Assembly: GCA_964645655.1 (NCBI GenBank) | Contig: CAZXZS010000001.1 | Span: 620,001 to 684,000 of the forward strand | DNA from: JAGOUA01 sp964645655 | Lineage (GTDB): Bacteria > Patescibacteriota > Patescibacteriia > 2-12-FULL-60-25 | Direction of reading: 5' to 3' | Length of the DNA stretch: 64,000 bases | Shown: positions 58,165-64,000 of the stretch, in pieces | How the letters are laid out: each line of letters opens with the position of its first letter | Position numbering within the stretch: the first letter of the stretch is position 1 | Position numbers and translations under genes: made by a program | The notes under the pieces: model-generated | What the model saw: only the letters and a program-made list of their open reading frames with translations | Told to the model about the DNA's origin: nothing | The model's database searches: none

Positions 58165-58524
58165 ATGTTCACCCCTCATGACAAGCATCATTCCTGTACG
58201 CATTGGGGCGCGACCCTCGCGACCGGGCTCCTGGCCGGCGTCGCCGCCGCCCTCTTCTTCCGCTCCGACCGCGGGGAGCGGCTGCTCACCGACGCCGAGC
58301 GGGCCGCCCGCCTCGCCAAGAAGCGGGTCTCCCGTGGGCTCACGCGCGCCCAACGCGTCACCCGCGAGGCCTACGAGGACGCCGTCGAGGAGATCGTCGA
58401 ACGCTACCAGGAGACGAAAGACCTCGCCGACGAGCAGGTCGACCAGCTGCGCCGCACCCTCCTCGCCCGCTGGGAAGACGTCCGCACGCGCCTCGATCCC
58501 GATGAAGGGGGCAAGGACGAATAG
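58165..58524 (+). CDS. YtxH-like membrane-anchored coiled-coil protein
   Basis: 119 residues. An N-terminal helix (LATGLLAGVAAALFF) resembles the YtxH anchor, and the remainder is a long, highly charged coiled coil (AERAARLAKKRVSRGLTRAQRVTREAYEDAVEEIVERYQETKDLADEQVDQLRR). YtxH proteins are small, abundant in stressed Gram-positive and Patescibacteria cells, and of unclear function. TATTCT lies 15-20 nt before the ATG; terminator at 58538. Confidence 0.82.
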   Translation: MFTPHDKHHSCTHWGATLATGLLAGVAAALFFRSDRGERLLTDAERAARLAKKRVSRGLTRAQRVTREAYEDAVEEIVERYQETKDLADEQVDQLRRTLLARWEDVRTRLDPDEGGKDE

Positions 58525-58537
58525 CCCCGCCTTTGGG

Positions 58538-58562
58538 GGAGACCCTTTCGGGGGTCTTTTTT
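58538..58562 (+). terminator. Terminator after the YtxH-like gene
   Basis: GACCC-TTTCGG-GGGTC then six T. Confidence 0.85.
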
Positions 58563-58610
58563 GCCCCTTGACAAGGAACGGGCCACCCTTGAGATTCCAC
58601 GCGATGCGTG

Positions 58611-58638
58611 TTTACAAAAAACCACAGGGGCGTAGAGT
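58611..58638 (+). promoter_or_regulatory. Promoter of the GlsB-like gene
   Basis: TTTACA (58611-58616), 16 nt, TAGAGT (58633-58638). The -35 is the same TTTACA as in the promoter at 40323. Confidence 0.55.
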
Positions 58639-58676
58639 GGTTCCTGCCACTCATTCTTAAGCTGTCGCCTTATCAT

Positions 58677-58928
58677 ATGAGCATCATCTGGTTCATCATC
58701 ATCGGTATCGTCGCCGGTTGGATCGCTGGCGAGCTCACGAAAGGAAGCGGGTTCGGCGTGTTGGGCAATCTGATCGTGGGAATCATCGGTGCGGTCCTGG
58801 GCGGTTTCCTGTTCGATCTCTTCAACGTGTCGGCGGGCGGCCTCCTCGGACGGCTGATCATGTCGGTGATAGGTGCCCTGGTCCTCCTCTTTATCCTTTC
58901 GCTGGTCCCTGGTCCAAAGAGGCTGTAA
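58677..58928 (+). CDS. GlsB/YeaQ/YmgE-family membrane protein
   Basis: 83 residues with three membrane helices and the family's Gly pattern: WFIIIGIVAGWIAGELTKGSGFGVLGNLIVGIIGAVLGGFLF, then LLGRLIMSVIGALVLLFILSLV. These small transglycosylase-associated proteins respond to envelope stress and have unknown mechanism. Start ATG 58677 is the usual family length. Together with the YtxH-like and hemerythrin genes it makes a small stress-type neighbourhood. Confidence 0.93.
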   Translation: MSIIWFIIIGIVAGWIAGELTKGSGFGVLGNLIVGIIGAVLGGFLFDLFNVSAGGLLGRLIMSVIGALVLLFILSLVPGPKRL

Positions 58929-58976
58929 ACGACGGGTCGGGCTTTGGCCCTTCCTCGTCGCAGGGCAAGAACGTGG

Positions 58977-59015
58977 CAAAAAACACGGAGATCGACAGCC
59001 TCCGTGTTTTGCTAT
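58977..59015 (-). terminator. Terminator after the hemerythrin-like gene, bidirectional
   Basis: AAAAAACACGGAG…CTCCGTGTTTTGC: the stem has T-runs on both strands, serving this gene and the convergent GlsB-like gene. Confidence 0.85.
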
Positions 59016-59024
59016 GTGCTTTTT

Positions 59025-59471
59025 CTATTGCCGGTCGAGGAACGCCTTCTTTTCGGCGAGGAAACGTTCCCCCGCCTCGACCGCCGCGTCGCCATCGAGG
59101 GTCTTGCGCGCTTTCGGGAACATCTTTTCCTCTTCCTCGTCCATGTGGTGGGTGAGGGTTTCGCGCAGGACCTCCATCTTGGCACCCCAGGTCTCGTCGG
59201 TCACCGGAAGGGCCTCGATGCGCGTGAGTTCAAGCTCTGCGAGCTCATGCTCCTCCTTTCCTTCAAGCAAGGCGTCATGGAGGGCCGCATCGGCCATGAG
59301 AGGCTCATAAAACGCGAGCTCTTCGGCATGGGCATGGGCGCGCACGGCCAGGGCGATGCGCCCCAACAGGGCCTCGCGCGTCTTGATCGCCCGTTCGGTC
59401 GTGTCTTCCGCTTCCTTGAGGTGCCGTTTCAGCTCGACGTGTTCGGCCTTCAGGATCTGGTAGATCTGCAT
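59025..59471 (-). CDS. Hemerythrin-like di-iron protein
   Basis: 148 residues, four predicted helices with the metal-binding His/Glu pattern: AEHVELKRHL near residue 10, HAHAEELAFYEP near 45, GKEEHELAELEL near 72 and THHMDEEEEKMFP near 108. It belongs to the hemerythrin HHE group that binds oxygen, nitric oxide or iron; a role in iron or nitrosative stress is typical but not shown. Promoter TTGCGG-N17-TACGCT at 59508-59536. Confidence 0.92.
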   Translation of the reverse strand: MQIYQILKAEHVELKRHLKEAEDTTERAIKTREALLGRIALAVRAHAHAEELAFYEPLMADAALHDALLEGKEEHELAELELTRIEALPVTDETWGAKMEVLRETLTHHMDEEEEKMFPKARKTLDGDAAVEAGERFLAEKKAFLDRQ

Positions 59472-59507
59472 AGGGATGGGATCTGAGGGATTAGGGCCAT
59501 CCTATCC

Positions 59508-59536
59508 AGCGTAGCGGCCAACCGACGTCGCCGCAA
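59508..59536 (-). promoter_or_regulatory. Promoter of the hemerythrin-like gene
   Basis: Minus strand TTGCGG (59531-59536), 17 nt, TACGCT (59508-59513). Confidence 0.6.
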
Positions 59537-59548
59537 GCCCGTGGCATA

Positions 59549-59577
59549 CGAAATGAAAAACCCGAGCGAGGCTCGGG
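59549..59577 (-). terminator. Terminator after the 59601 gene
   Basis: Minus strand CCCGAGC…GCTCGGG then five T. Confidence 0.85.
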
Positions 59578-59600
59578 GGAAGGCGCGCTCGAGGGACGAG

Positions 59601-60755
59601 CTAGCCGGAGGCCGCCGTGCGCCAGGTGGCGCGGCGGAGCAGGTAGGGGCCGTAGGAGGCTCCGGGCTGGACCACCTCCTCAGGCGTCGAATCGTTGCCA
59701 GGGACGAGATCCGCCGGGGCGAGCGCGGCCGGGAAGGCATGGAGGCCGCCGGAGAGGCGGGCGAAGAGGCTGCCATCGAACCGGCCTTGGCGGGTCGGGG
59801 GCTCCGTGAGGGTACGGCTGAGCTCCTGGATGACGTGGAGACGGGCGTCCGGCTCGCACCAGGCGGCGGCGACGGCGTCGCAGTACGGCCGCTGGGCGGA
59901 CCAGGGGATGCGCCCGTGCTCGGCGAGCCACGGATCGGCGAGGCGGCGAGCGACCTGGTGGCGCTCGAGCCGGGCCGCCGAAACGAGCACGAGCGGACGG
60001 CGCCCGAGGAGGACGACGGGGGCGTTGCGCGGGTTGCGCAGGACCCGATAGCCCCCGGGCGACGGCGCGAGGAGGCCGGCGGCCACGAAGCGCTCACACG
60101 CGAGGGCGAAGTCAGCCGGGGTGAGGCCCGCGTGGGCGCGCAGGCGCTCGACCGGCAGGCAGTCGGCGAGGGCCGGGTCCCAGGCACGGAAAGGCTGCTT
60201 GACCGACAGCAGGCTCGCGATCACGGTCCAGAGATGCCCCTCGTTGAGCGTGAGGCAGACCGGCATGAGGGCCTGACGCAGCAACGGGCCACGGTCCGGG
60301 CGGACCGGACGCGGATACGGGCGCGTGAGGCGCACGGACGGCAGCGGACGCGCTTCGGGCGGAGGCCTGTGGTCGAGAGCGGCGGCGTCGTCCGGGTCGG
60401 GATCGGCATCGAGGCTGTCGAGCCCCTTGAACTCGGGAGAGAGGACCAGGATGCAGGTCGCCCGCCCCGGCTGGCCGATCTGGTCGTAGCGGAAGACGCG
60501 ACAACCGATGAGGCGGTTGATGGTGGCGCGGGGGTCGGGGTCCTGGGCCTTGCGCAAGGCCTCGGTCGCGGCCCGGGCCCAGAAGAAGCGGCGGCCCCCT
60601 TCCTCATCCTCGTTGATCCCGGTGTCGTGGATGGTCCGGAACGCCTGCACGAGGGAGGCGACGAGACGCTCGCCGCGTTCCTCACGGCCATACGACGGGA
60701 TCTCACCGCCATCCGGCGAGACTTGACCACCCATGACCAATTTTTGATGTTCCAT
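59601..60755 (-). CDS. Large soluble protein, unknown function
   Basis: 384 residues. The N-terminal 60 residues are charged (SYGREERGERLVASLVQAFRTI), and the rest is mixed alpha/beta. Segments that might help a search: ATINRLIGCRVFRYDQIGQPGRATCILVL, MPVCLTLNEGHLWTVIASLLSVKQPF, and a winged-helix-like LRAHAGLTPADFALACERFVAAGLLAPSPGGYRVL in the second half. No signal peptide or catalytic motif I recognise. GAGGAG lies 6 nt before the ATG; promoter TTGACA-N17-TAAGGT at 60823-60851 and terminator 59549 give a clean single-gene unit. Confidence 0.7.
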   Translation of the reverse strand: MEHQKLVMGGQVSPDGGEIPSYGREERGERLVASLVQAFRTIHDTGINEDEEGGRRFFWARAATEALRKAQDPDPRATINRLIGCRVFRYDQIGQPGRATCILVLSPEFKGLDSLDADPDPDDAAALDHRPPPEARPLPSVRLTRPYPRPVRPDRGPLLRQALMPVCLTLNEGHLWTVIASLLSVKQPFRAWDPALADCLPVERLRAHAGLTPADFALACERFVAAGLLAPSPGGYRVLRNPRNAPVVLLGRRPLVLVSAARLERHQVARRLADPWLAEHGRIPWSAQRPYCDAVAAAWCEPDARLHVIQELSRTLTEPPTRQGRFDGSLFARLSGGLHAFPAALAPADLVPGNDSTPEEVVQPGASYGPYLLRRATWRTAASG

Positions 60756-60822
60756 GGATACTCCTCTGCGATCACGGCCCTTCACATCGGGCCGGGCGCC
60801 GATCGGTTGCGGCGCAGCCCTG

Positions 60823-60851
60823 ACCTTAGAGCAAATGCGCCCGTCTGTCAA
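60823..60851 (-). promoter_or_regulatory. Promoter of the 59601 gene
   Basis: Minus strand TTGACA (60846-60851), 17 nt, TAAGGT (60823-60828). Confidence 0.75.
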
Positions 60852-61004
60852 TCAAATATGAACAAAAATGAAAGGGAGCGGGACCCTCCCTAAACCGCTT
60901 CAACATGGGCGGGGTCGGAACGGGTTCCCTCCCAAAGAGCCGAATGCTTTTTCGATGATCCCTTTTTAGGCTTCCGGAACATTCCTTAGGGATCTTCCCC
61001 ACGC

Positions 61005-61033
61005 TTGACAGAATGGGCGCGACCTGCTAGAAT
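61005..61033 (+). promoter_or_regulatory. Promoter of the 61082 gene
   Basis: TTGACA (61005-61010), exactly 17 nt, TAGAAT (61028-61033). Confidence 0.85.
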
Positions 61034-61081
61034 AGCCCGTTCCTAAGCCAAAAAATCCGCTTGGGACGGAAGGAAGGGACC

Positions 61082-62011
61082 ATGGGAGAGATTTCCGTTC
61101 GCTGCCACGTTTCTGGCCTCTGGATCGATCGAGGGACGCCGGCGGTCGGCGTGTTCCTGGCACTGCAAAGCCTCGCCTCCTGGAACGGGGGGCCGTACCT
61201 CGGCGGCTGGGTGACCCGTTCCCTGCCCCTCCCCGGCACCTACGACGGGAACGGCGGGCTCTGGCTCCGCCCGTCGTGCGTCTGCCAGGTCACGGCCGAA
61301 AGCTTCGACCTGGACCTGACGCCGGAAACGCGGGAGACCATCACGATCCGCGGGGGCGGCCAGGCTTTCTGGAATACGCCTCCTCACCAGCGAGTCCAGC
61401 ACCTGCTCGGTGAGGCGACCCGGCTCGACGACCTCACGATCCTCAACGAGCCTGACGCCGCCTTCACCTATGAGGACCGTCTCGAAGGCGGCGGAGACGG
61501 TCGGCTCACACGCGCGAAGATCCGGCGCGACATCCGCGAGCAAGGCCGCAATGGGAACTGGATGAGAGGCTTCCGGACGGAGCTGCCCCTCAAGACCGCG
61601 TTCATCCGGCGGGATATCTGGGACCTCCTCGTGCAGCGGAATCCGCCCCCGCGACCGAAGTGGCGAGAACCCTCGTATCCGGGCGGCAAGAGGTACAAGG
61701 AATCCGTGCTCGCGACCGACATGGCCTGCCTCATCAACGGGACCTGGTGCTGGGAAATGGTGCAGCTCCACCGCGGCCACTTCGGCACGCAGCGCCTGCA
61801 GGTGTATGAGCCCCTCCTCTGGGCCTATACGCGGACGATCGTCCCTCACCTGCTCCGGCAGAACCTTGGCTGGGCCCCAGCCGCCCTCGCATCCACTGGC
61901 CAGAATACCTTCGCCCTTCAGGAACAGGCGGCGCTCATGGCCCGGTTCGCGGAACTGGCGGCGCAGGACGCGAAGCGGCACCGGCCGCATCCGGAAGAGA
62001 CCGGCGAATAG
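61082..62011 (+). CDS. Soluble protein, unknown function, with structured 3' region
   Basis: 309 residues. No signal, membrane or known motif. Features: Cys pairs (VRCHVSGLW, CVCQ; MACLINGTWCWE), FWNTPPHQRVQHLLGEATRLDDL near residue 110, WMRGFRTELPLKTAFIRRDIWDLLVQ near 170 and GHFGTQRLQVYEPLLWAYTRTIVPHLL near 240. GGAAGGGA precedes the ATG by 3-4 nt. The promoter is near-consensus. No terminator occurs until 62235, so the mRNA probably carries the folded 62051-62234 segment as its 3' untranslated part. Confidence 0.7.
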   Translation: MGEISVRCHVSGLWIDRGTPAVGVFLALQSLASWNGGPYLGGWVTRSLPLPGTYDGNGGLWLRPSCVCQVTAESFDLDLTPETRETITIRGGGQAFWNTPPHQRVQHLLGEATRLDDLTILNEPDAAFTYEDRLEGGGDGRLTRAKIRRDIREQGRNGNWMRGFRTELPLKTAFIRRDIWDLLVQRNPPPRPKWREPSYPGGKRYKESVLATDMACLINGTWCWEMVQLHRGHFGTQRLQVYEPLLWAYTRTIVPHLLRQNLGWAPAALASTGQNTFALQEQAALMARFAELAAQDAKRHRPHPEETGE

Positions 62012-62050
62012 GATGACAGATTGACCGCTTAAAGACACCCTTCACGCATA

Positions 62051-62262
62051 CGGCTTCCAGCGCACATGAGCATCTCTCTCCATGGGAGGAGATGCATGGT
62101 ACGGAAGCCCGGATCCGACTGGATCCGTGTCTGGTTCATCCCTGGTTCGCCTTGCGCGAATCGCCTGGGATGAATCCATTCCTGAGGAACGGAATCGTCC
62201 GTCACTCAGGTCTGGACGACAAGCTTCAGACGCGAAAGCCACCCAAATGGGTGGCTTTTGCT
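62051..62262 (+). ncRNA. Candidate multi-hairpin RNA (3' UTR or independent)
   Basis: Five paired elements follow in order: outer GGCTTCC (62052-62058) with GGAAGCC (62103-62109) enclosing GCATCTC (62070-62076) with GAGATGC (62089-62095); CGGATCC-GACT-GGATCCG (62110-62127); a long hairpin GGTTCATCCC (62133-62142) with GGGATGAATCC (62167-62177) plus TTCGC/GCGAA inside; CGTCC (62196-62200) with GGACG (62214-62218), competing with CCTGAG/CTCAGG; and terminator GCCACCC/GGGTGGC. A weak TTGACC without a good -10 lies at 62021, so it may be the 3' end of the 61082 mRNA. Not an RNA class I recognise. Confidence 0.5.
62235..62259 (+). terminator. Terminator ending the structured segment
   Basis: AAAGCCACCC (62235-62244) pairs with GGGTGGCTTT (62249-62258); T-run follows. 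It may also end the convergent NUDIX transcript. Confidence 0.8.
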
Positions 62263-62277
62263 TGCGGGCGTGGCGGG

Positions 62278-62868
62278 TTAGGCCGTCGCCGCCTCGATGT
62301 GCCAGATGTGGGTCTTGCTGGGCAGGTCCATGACGCCATGGGCCTGGGCCGTCGCGAGCGCGGCGCGCAGGCAGTGGTACTCGACACGGAAGTCATGCAC
62401 CCCCGCGCAGAAGTTGGCGCCGGTACGGACCGCTTCCATGATTTCCTGCGGGCTCTTCCAGGCGAACTGCTCGACCTCACCCGGCTGGGGGGTGAACTCG
62501 TGGTGCGGCTGGTCGACCATCACGACGAAGTCACGGGCCCAGAGGCGGGCGGACGGGATCTTGGTGGTGCGCCACGAGACGAGCTCGTGCGGCTTGACCC
62601 AGATGCCGGCCTCCTCGTGCAGTTCCTTCCAGGCGTTGGACTCGTAGGTCTCGCCGACGCCGACGTGTCCGCCGAGGTGCGTCATCCAGTAGCCCGGCAT
62701 GCGCTCCTTGTTCATCGTGCGCTGGTGGCACAGGACGTGCCCTTCCGGGTTCAGCACGAAGATGTTCGTCGAACGGCACCAGGCCTGCTGCTCGATGGCC
62801 TCGCCACGCGGCAAGACCTTCCCGATGAGTTCCCCAGTGTGCTCATGCACGATCTCTAATTCCTCCAT
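62278..62868 (-). CDS. NUDIX hydrolase, isopentenyl-diphosphate isomerase-like
   Basis: 196 residues. The NUDIX box is in GGHVGVGETYESNAWKELHEEAGI (Lys replaces the usual Arg of the RE-UxEE part, Glu pair intact). The surrounding layout (CRSTNIFVLNPEGHVLCHQR before the box, HEFTPQPGEVEQFAW after) is that of the YfcD/Idi-type NUDIX proteins, which are close to type 1 isopentenyl-diphosphate isomerase but often act on other diphosphates. Whether it isomerises IPP is not shown: the Idi active-site Cys/Glu pair needs alignment. The gene has a strong promoter and an unusual folded 5' leader (62869-63009). Confidence 0.85.
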   Translation of the reverse strand: MEELEIVHEHTGELIGKVLPRGEAIEQQAWCRSTNIFVLNPEGHVLCHQRTMNKERMPGYWMTHLGGHVGVGETYESNAWKELHEEAGIWVKPHELVSWRTTKIPSARLWARDFVVMVDQPHHEFTPQPGEVEQFAWKSPQEIMEAVRTGANFCAGVHDFRVEYHCLRAALATAQAHGVMDLPSKTHIWHIEAATA

Positions 62869-63009
62869 AGATCAGAAAAATGGCTAATGTTAGATTAATT
62901 TTTTGGCTTTTCGTAAGAATGAGCATCATCTCCTCGCTGAAGAGACGGGCGCATGGCCGAACCGTTCGGCCATCGCCCAACGACTGACGCCGATCTTACG
63001 AAAAGGCCG
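62869..63009 (-). promoter_or_regulatory. Folded 5' leader of the NUDIX gene, riboswitch-like
   Basis: Read on the minus strand, the leader starts about 63009 and opens with GGC(C)TTTTCGTAAGA (63008-62994), which pairs over 14 bp with TCTTACGAAAAGCC (62918-62905). Inside is a 14-bp hairpin: GGGCG-ATGGCCGAA (62978-62965) with TTCGGCCAT-CGCCC (62961-62947), loop CGG. A further short TCTC/GAGA stem is possible at about 62945-62930. The remaining 36 nt to the ATG are AT-rich with no clear Shine-Dalgarno. Not a riboswitch or T-box I recognise. Confidence 0.65.
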
Positions 63010-63015
63010 GACAAG

Positions 63016-63044
63016 ATTGTAGCACGGCCCCGGTAAGAAATCAA
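63016..63044 (-). promoter_or_regulatory. Promoter of the NUDIX gene
   Basis: Minus strand TTGATT (63039-63044), 17 nt, TACAAT (63016-63021). Transcription should begin at the first bases of the outer stem of the leader. Confidence 0.75.
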
Positions 63045-63051
63045 GGCAAGA

Positions 63052-63072
63052 AAACACCCGCCGGAGGGCGGG
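63052..63072 (-). terminator. Terminator after the 63075 gene
   Basis: Minus strand CCCGCC-CTC-CGGCGGG then TGTTTTC. Confidence 0.75.
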
Positions 63073-63074
63073 GG

Positions 63075-63860
63075 TCAGGTCCGGGCATGCGGGACCGAGG
63101 GGCGGACGGCGCGCAGGTCGATCGCCTCGATCGCCATCCCAGCCGGGAGGAGGGCCTCGAGATGGGGCGGCAGTTCGCCTCCGGGGGCAAGCGTCAGGAG
63201 CGTCGCGGTCGGATCGGTCGCGAGCGCCAGGCGGATGACGGTCAGGTCGTCGGGCGGCAGCAGGGTCTGCAGCGGCTCGCGCGGCGAGGCGTCCTCGGGA
63301 CGGAGGTAGTTGTGCGTGAGGACGTTCGCCGCCACGAGCGCGACCTCGGCCCGACCGCGGCGCCCCACCCGCTGGACGTCGATCCAGACCAGCTCCTGCC
63401 GCCCCGGCAAAAAACGCAGGCAGGCAGGCTCGTGGACGAAACGCTCGACCCCCAGGCGGAACGCGAGGCCCGCCAAGAAGGCGTGGACCGCGTCGATGAG
63501 GAAGCGCTCCCAGAGGGCCGCCGAGAGGGTCGGGGGCGCGAGACGCCGAGGCGGCAGGGCGAACCCGCCCGCCCGGAAGACGGGCTCGAGTTCGCGCTTC
63601 ACCCAGGCATCGACGCCCGGCTGCAGGGCCAGGCGCTCCGCGTAGGTGCGGGCCTGGGCGATGGAGGAGATGAAGGCGAAGGCCTGGTCCGTGAGAAACG
63701 GCACGCGGACCAGGATCGACAGCCGCGTCTGCCCGGGATGCGTACGGCCACGCGCCCCAATGGCTTGGCCAAGGGCGGTGAGGCCGTCACGCACGAGCAG
63801 CGAACGGACGTCGAGCGGATCCAGGACGAGCACGGCGGACGCCTGGGATGGAGCGGGCAT
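63075..63860 (-). CDS. Soluble protein, unknown function
   Basis: 261 residues, Leu/Ala/Arg-rich alpha-beta protein with no signal peptide and no motif I recognise. Features: AVLVLDPLDVRSLLVRDGLTALGQAIGA at the N-terminus, a helix-rich middle (AALWERFLIDAVHAFLAGLAFRLGVERFVHEP), and a C-terminal beta part (DDLTVIRLALATDPTATLLTLAPGG). Upstream, an AAAGG lies about 10 nt before the ATG. Terminator at 63052 separates it from the NUDIX promoter. Confidence 0.65.
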   Translation of the reverse strand: MPAPSQASAVLVLDPLDVRSLLVRDGLTALGQAIGARGRTHPGQTRLSILVRVPFLTDQAFAFISSIAQARTYAERLALQPGVDAWVKRELEPVFRAGGFALPPRRLAPPTLSAALWERFLIDAVHAFLAGLAFRLGVERFVHEPACLRFLPGRQELVWIDVQRVGRRGRAEVALVAANVLTHNYLRPEDASPREPLQTLLPPDDLTVIRLALATDPTATLLTLAPGGELPPHLEALLPAGMAIEAIDLRAVRPSVPHART

Positions 63861-63897
63861 GGCGGATGGACCTTTCTGCGAAACGGATGGGACGCGC

Positions 63898-63919
63898 GAG
63901 CCGGCAACCGCGCCGGCTC
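63898..63919. repeat. Perfect inverted repeat at a gene end
   Basis: GAGCCGGC and GCCGGCTC separated by 6 nt, at the stop of the gene that enters from the right. There is no T-run, so its role is unclear. Confidence 0.5.
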
Positions 63920-64000
63920 AGGCGGGACGGGGGCCAGGATAGCCGAGGTATCCGGCCGGGATATCCCAGACATCCTGGTACCCGGCCGCCTCGAGCCAGC
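63918..64000 (-). CDS. C-terminal end of a gene continuing beyond the right edge
   Basis: 27 residues in frame to a TGA (63918-63920): WLEAAGYQDVWDIPAGYLG followed by a short Pro-rich tail. Reads like a genuine C-terminus because the other two frames give Arg/Pro-only sequence. Product unknown. Confidence 0.5.
   Translation of the reverse strand, partial: WLEAAGYQDVWDIPAGYLGYPGPRPA

Noticed and set aside
62092..62859. 255-codon plus frame across the structured region and the NUDIX gene
   Set aside because: It is mostly antisense to a clear NUDIX protein and runs through a strong terminator at 62235.
62869..63009. T-box leader
   Set aside because: No conserved antiterminator or TGG-anticodon specifier pattern is visible.
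1..64000. CRISPR array, insertion sequence, prophage or integrase
   Set aside because: No regularly spaced repeats, transposase or integrase motifs seen on either strand.

Overview
This 64 kb window looks like one continuous piece of a chromosome from a GC-rich bacterium, most likely a member of the Patescibacteria (Candidate Phyla Radiation). Basis: compact housekeeping genes (rpoD, dnaG, uvrB, greA, a PBP, uppP), many small orphan membrane proteins and lipoproteins, and a surface-protein domain with a 'NVTYRPGS' core that I associate with that group. TGA is used as a stop throughout, so this is the standard code. The lineage is an inference; no rRNA or other marker set is present. I found no insertion sequence, prophage, CRISPR array or integrase.

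Layout. 1-5.7 kb: a penicillin-binding protein cut by the left edge, a YihY membrane protein, an FAD oxidoreductase, a degenerate dCTP-deaminase-like gene of lower GC and uppP. 5.7-9.4 kb: an RsiV/DUF3298-like secreted protein, msrA, AlkD-type glycosylase and Bcp peroxiredoxin (cell wall and stress repair). 9.5-14.8 kb: a small operon ending in greA and a DHH phosphatase, then a BaiN-like flavoprotein and an ABC-F ATPase. 15-24.8 kb: a six-hairpin glycosidase, a second YihY protein, an ABC exporter, a KamA radical-SAM enzyme, a nucleotidyltransferase-like protein, DUF4349 and MOSC proteins. 24.9-39.9 kb: an accessory stretch of lipoproteins, a five-repeat Ig-like surface protein and orphans, many with their own strong promoter and terminator. 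40-46.9 kb: tRNA-Asn, NAD kinase, DUF2200, a putative 2OG-Fe(II) oxygenase, a frameshifted VOC/PhnB gene and small orphans. 47-54.5 kb: dnaG-rpoD operon, a Fis-like HTH protein, a lipoprotein and uvrB. 54.6-64 kb: tRNA-Arg(GCG), hemerythrin, YtxH, a GlsB-like protein, an Idi-like NUDIX hydrolase and several unknown genes.

Two expression styles recur. Many housekeeping genes have a -10 box (TATACT, TATAAC, TATATA, TATCCT, TAGCCT) ending only 6-10 nt before the start codon, so their mRNAs should be leaderless or nearly so. Accessory and lipoprotein genes usually have TTGACR-N17/18-TANNNT promoters, a Shine-Dalgarno and sometimes a 100-140 nt leader.

The strongest leads for something new are RNA-level: a folded 5' leader of about 140 nt before the NUDIX gene (62869-63009), a multi-hairpin segment downstream of the orphan at 61082 (62051-62262), and a promoter whose -35 hexamer lies in the loop of the uvrB terminator (52393-52433). 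All function calls are from reading sequence by eye; none was checked by database search.
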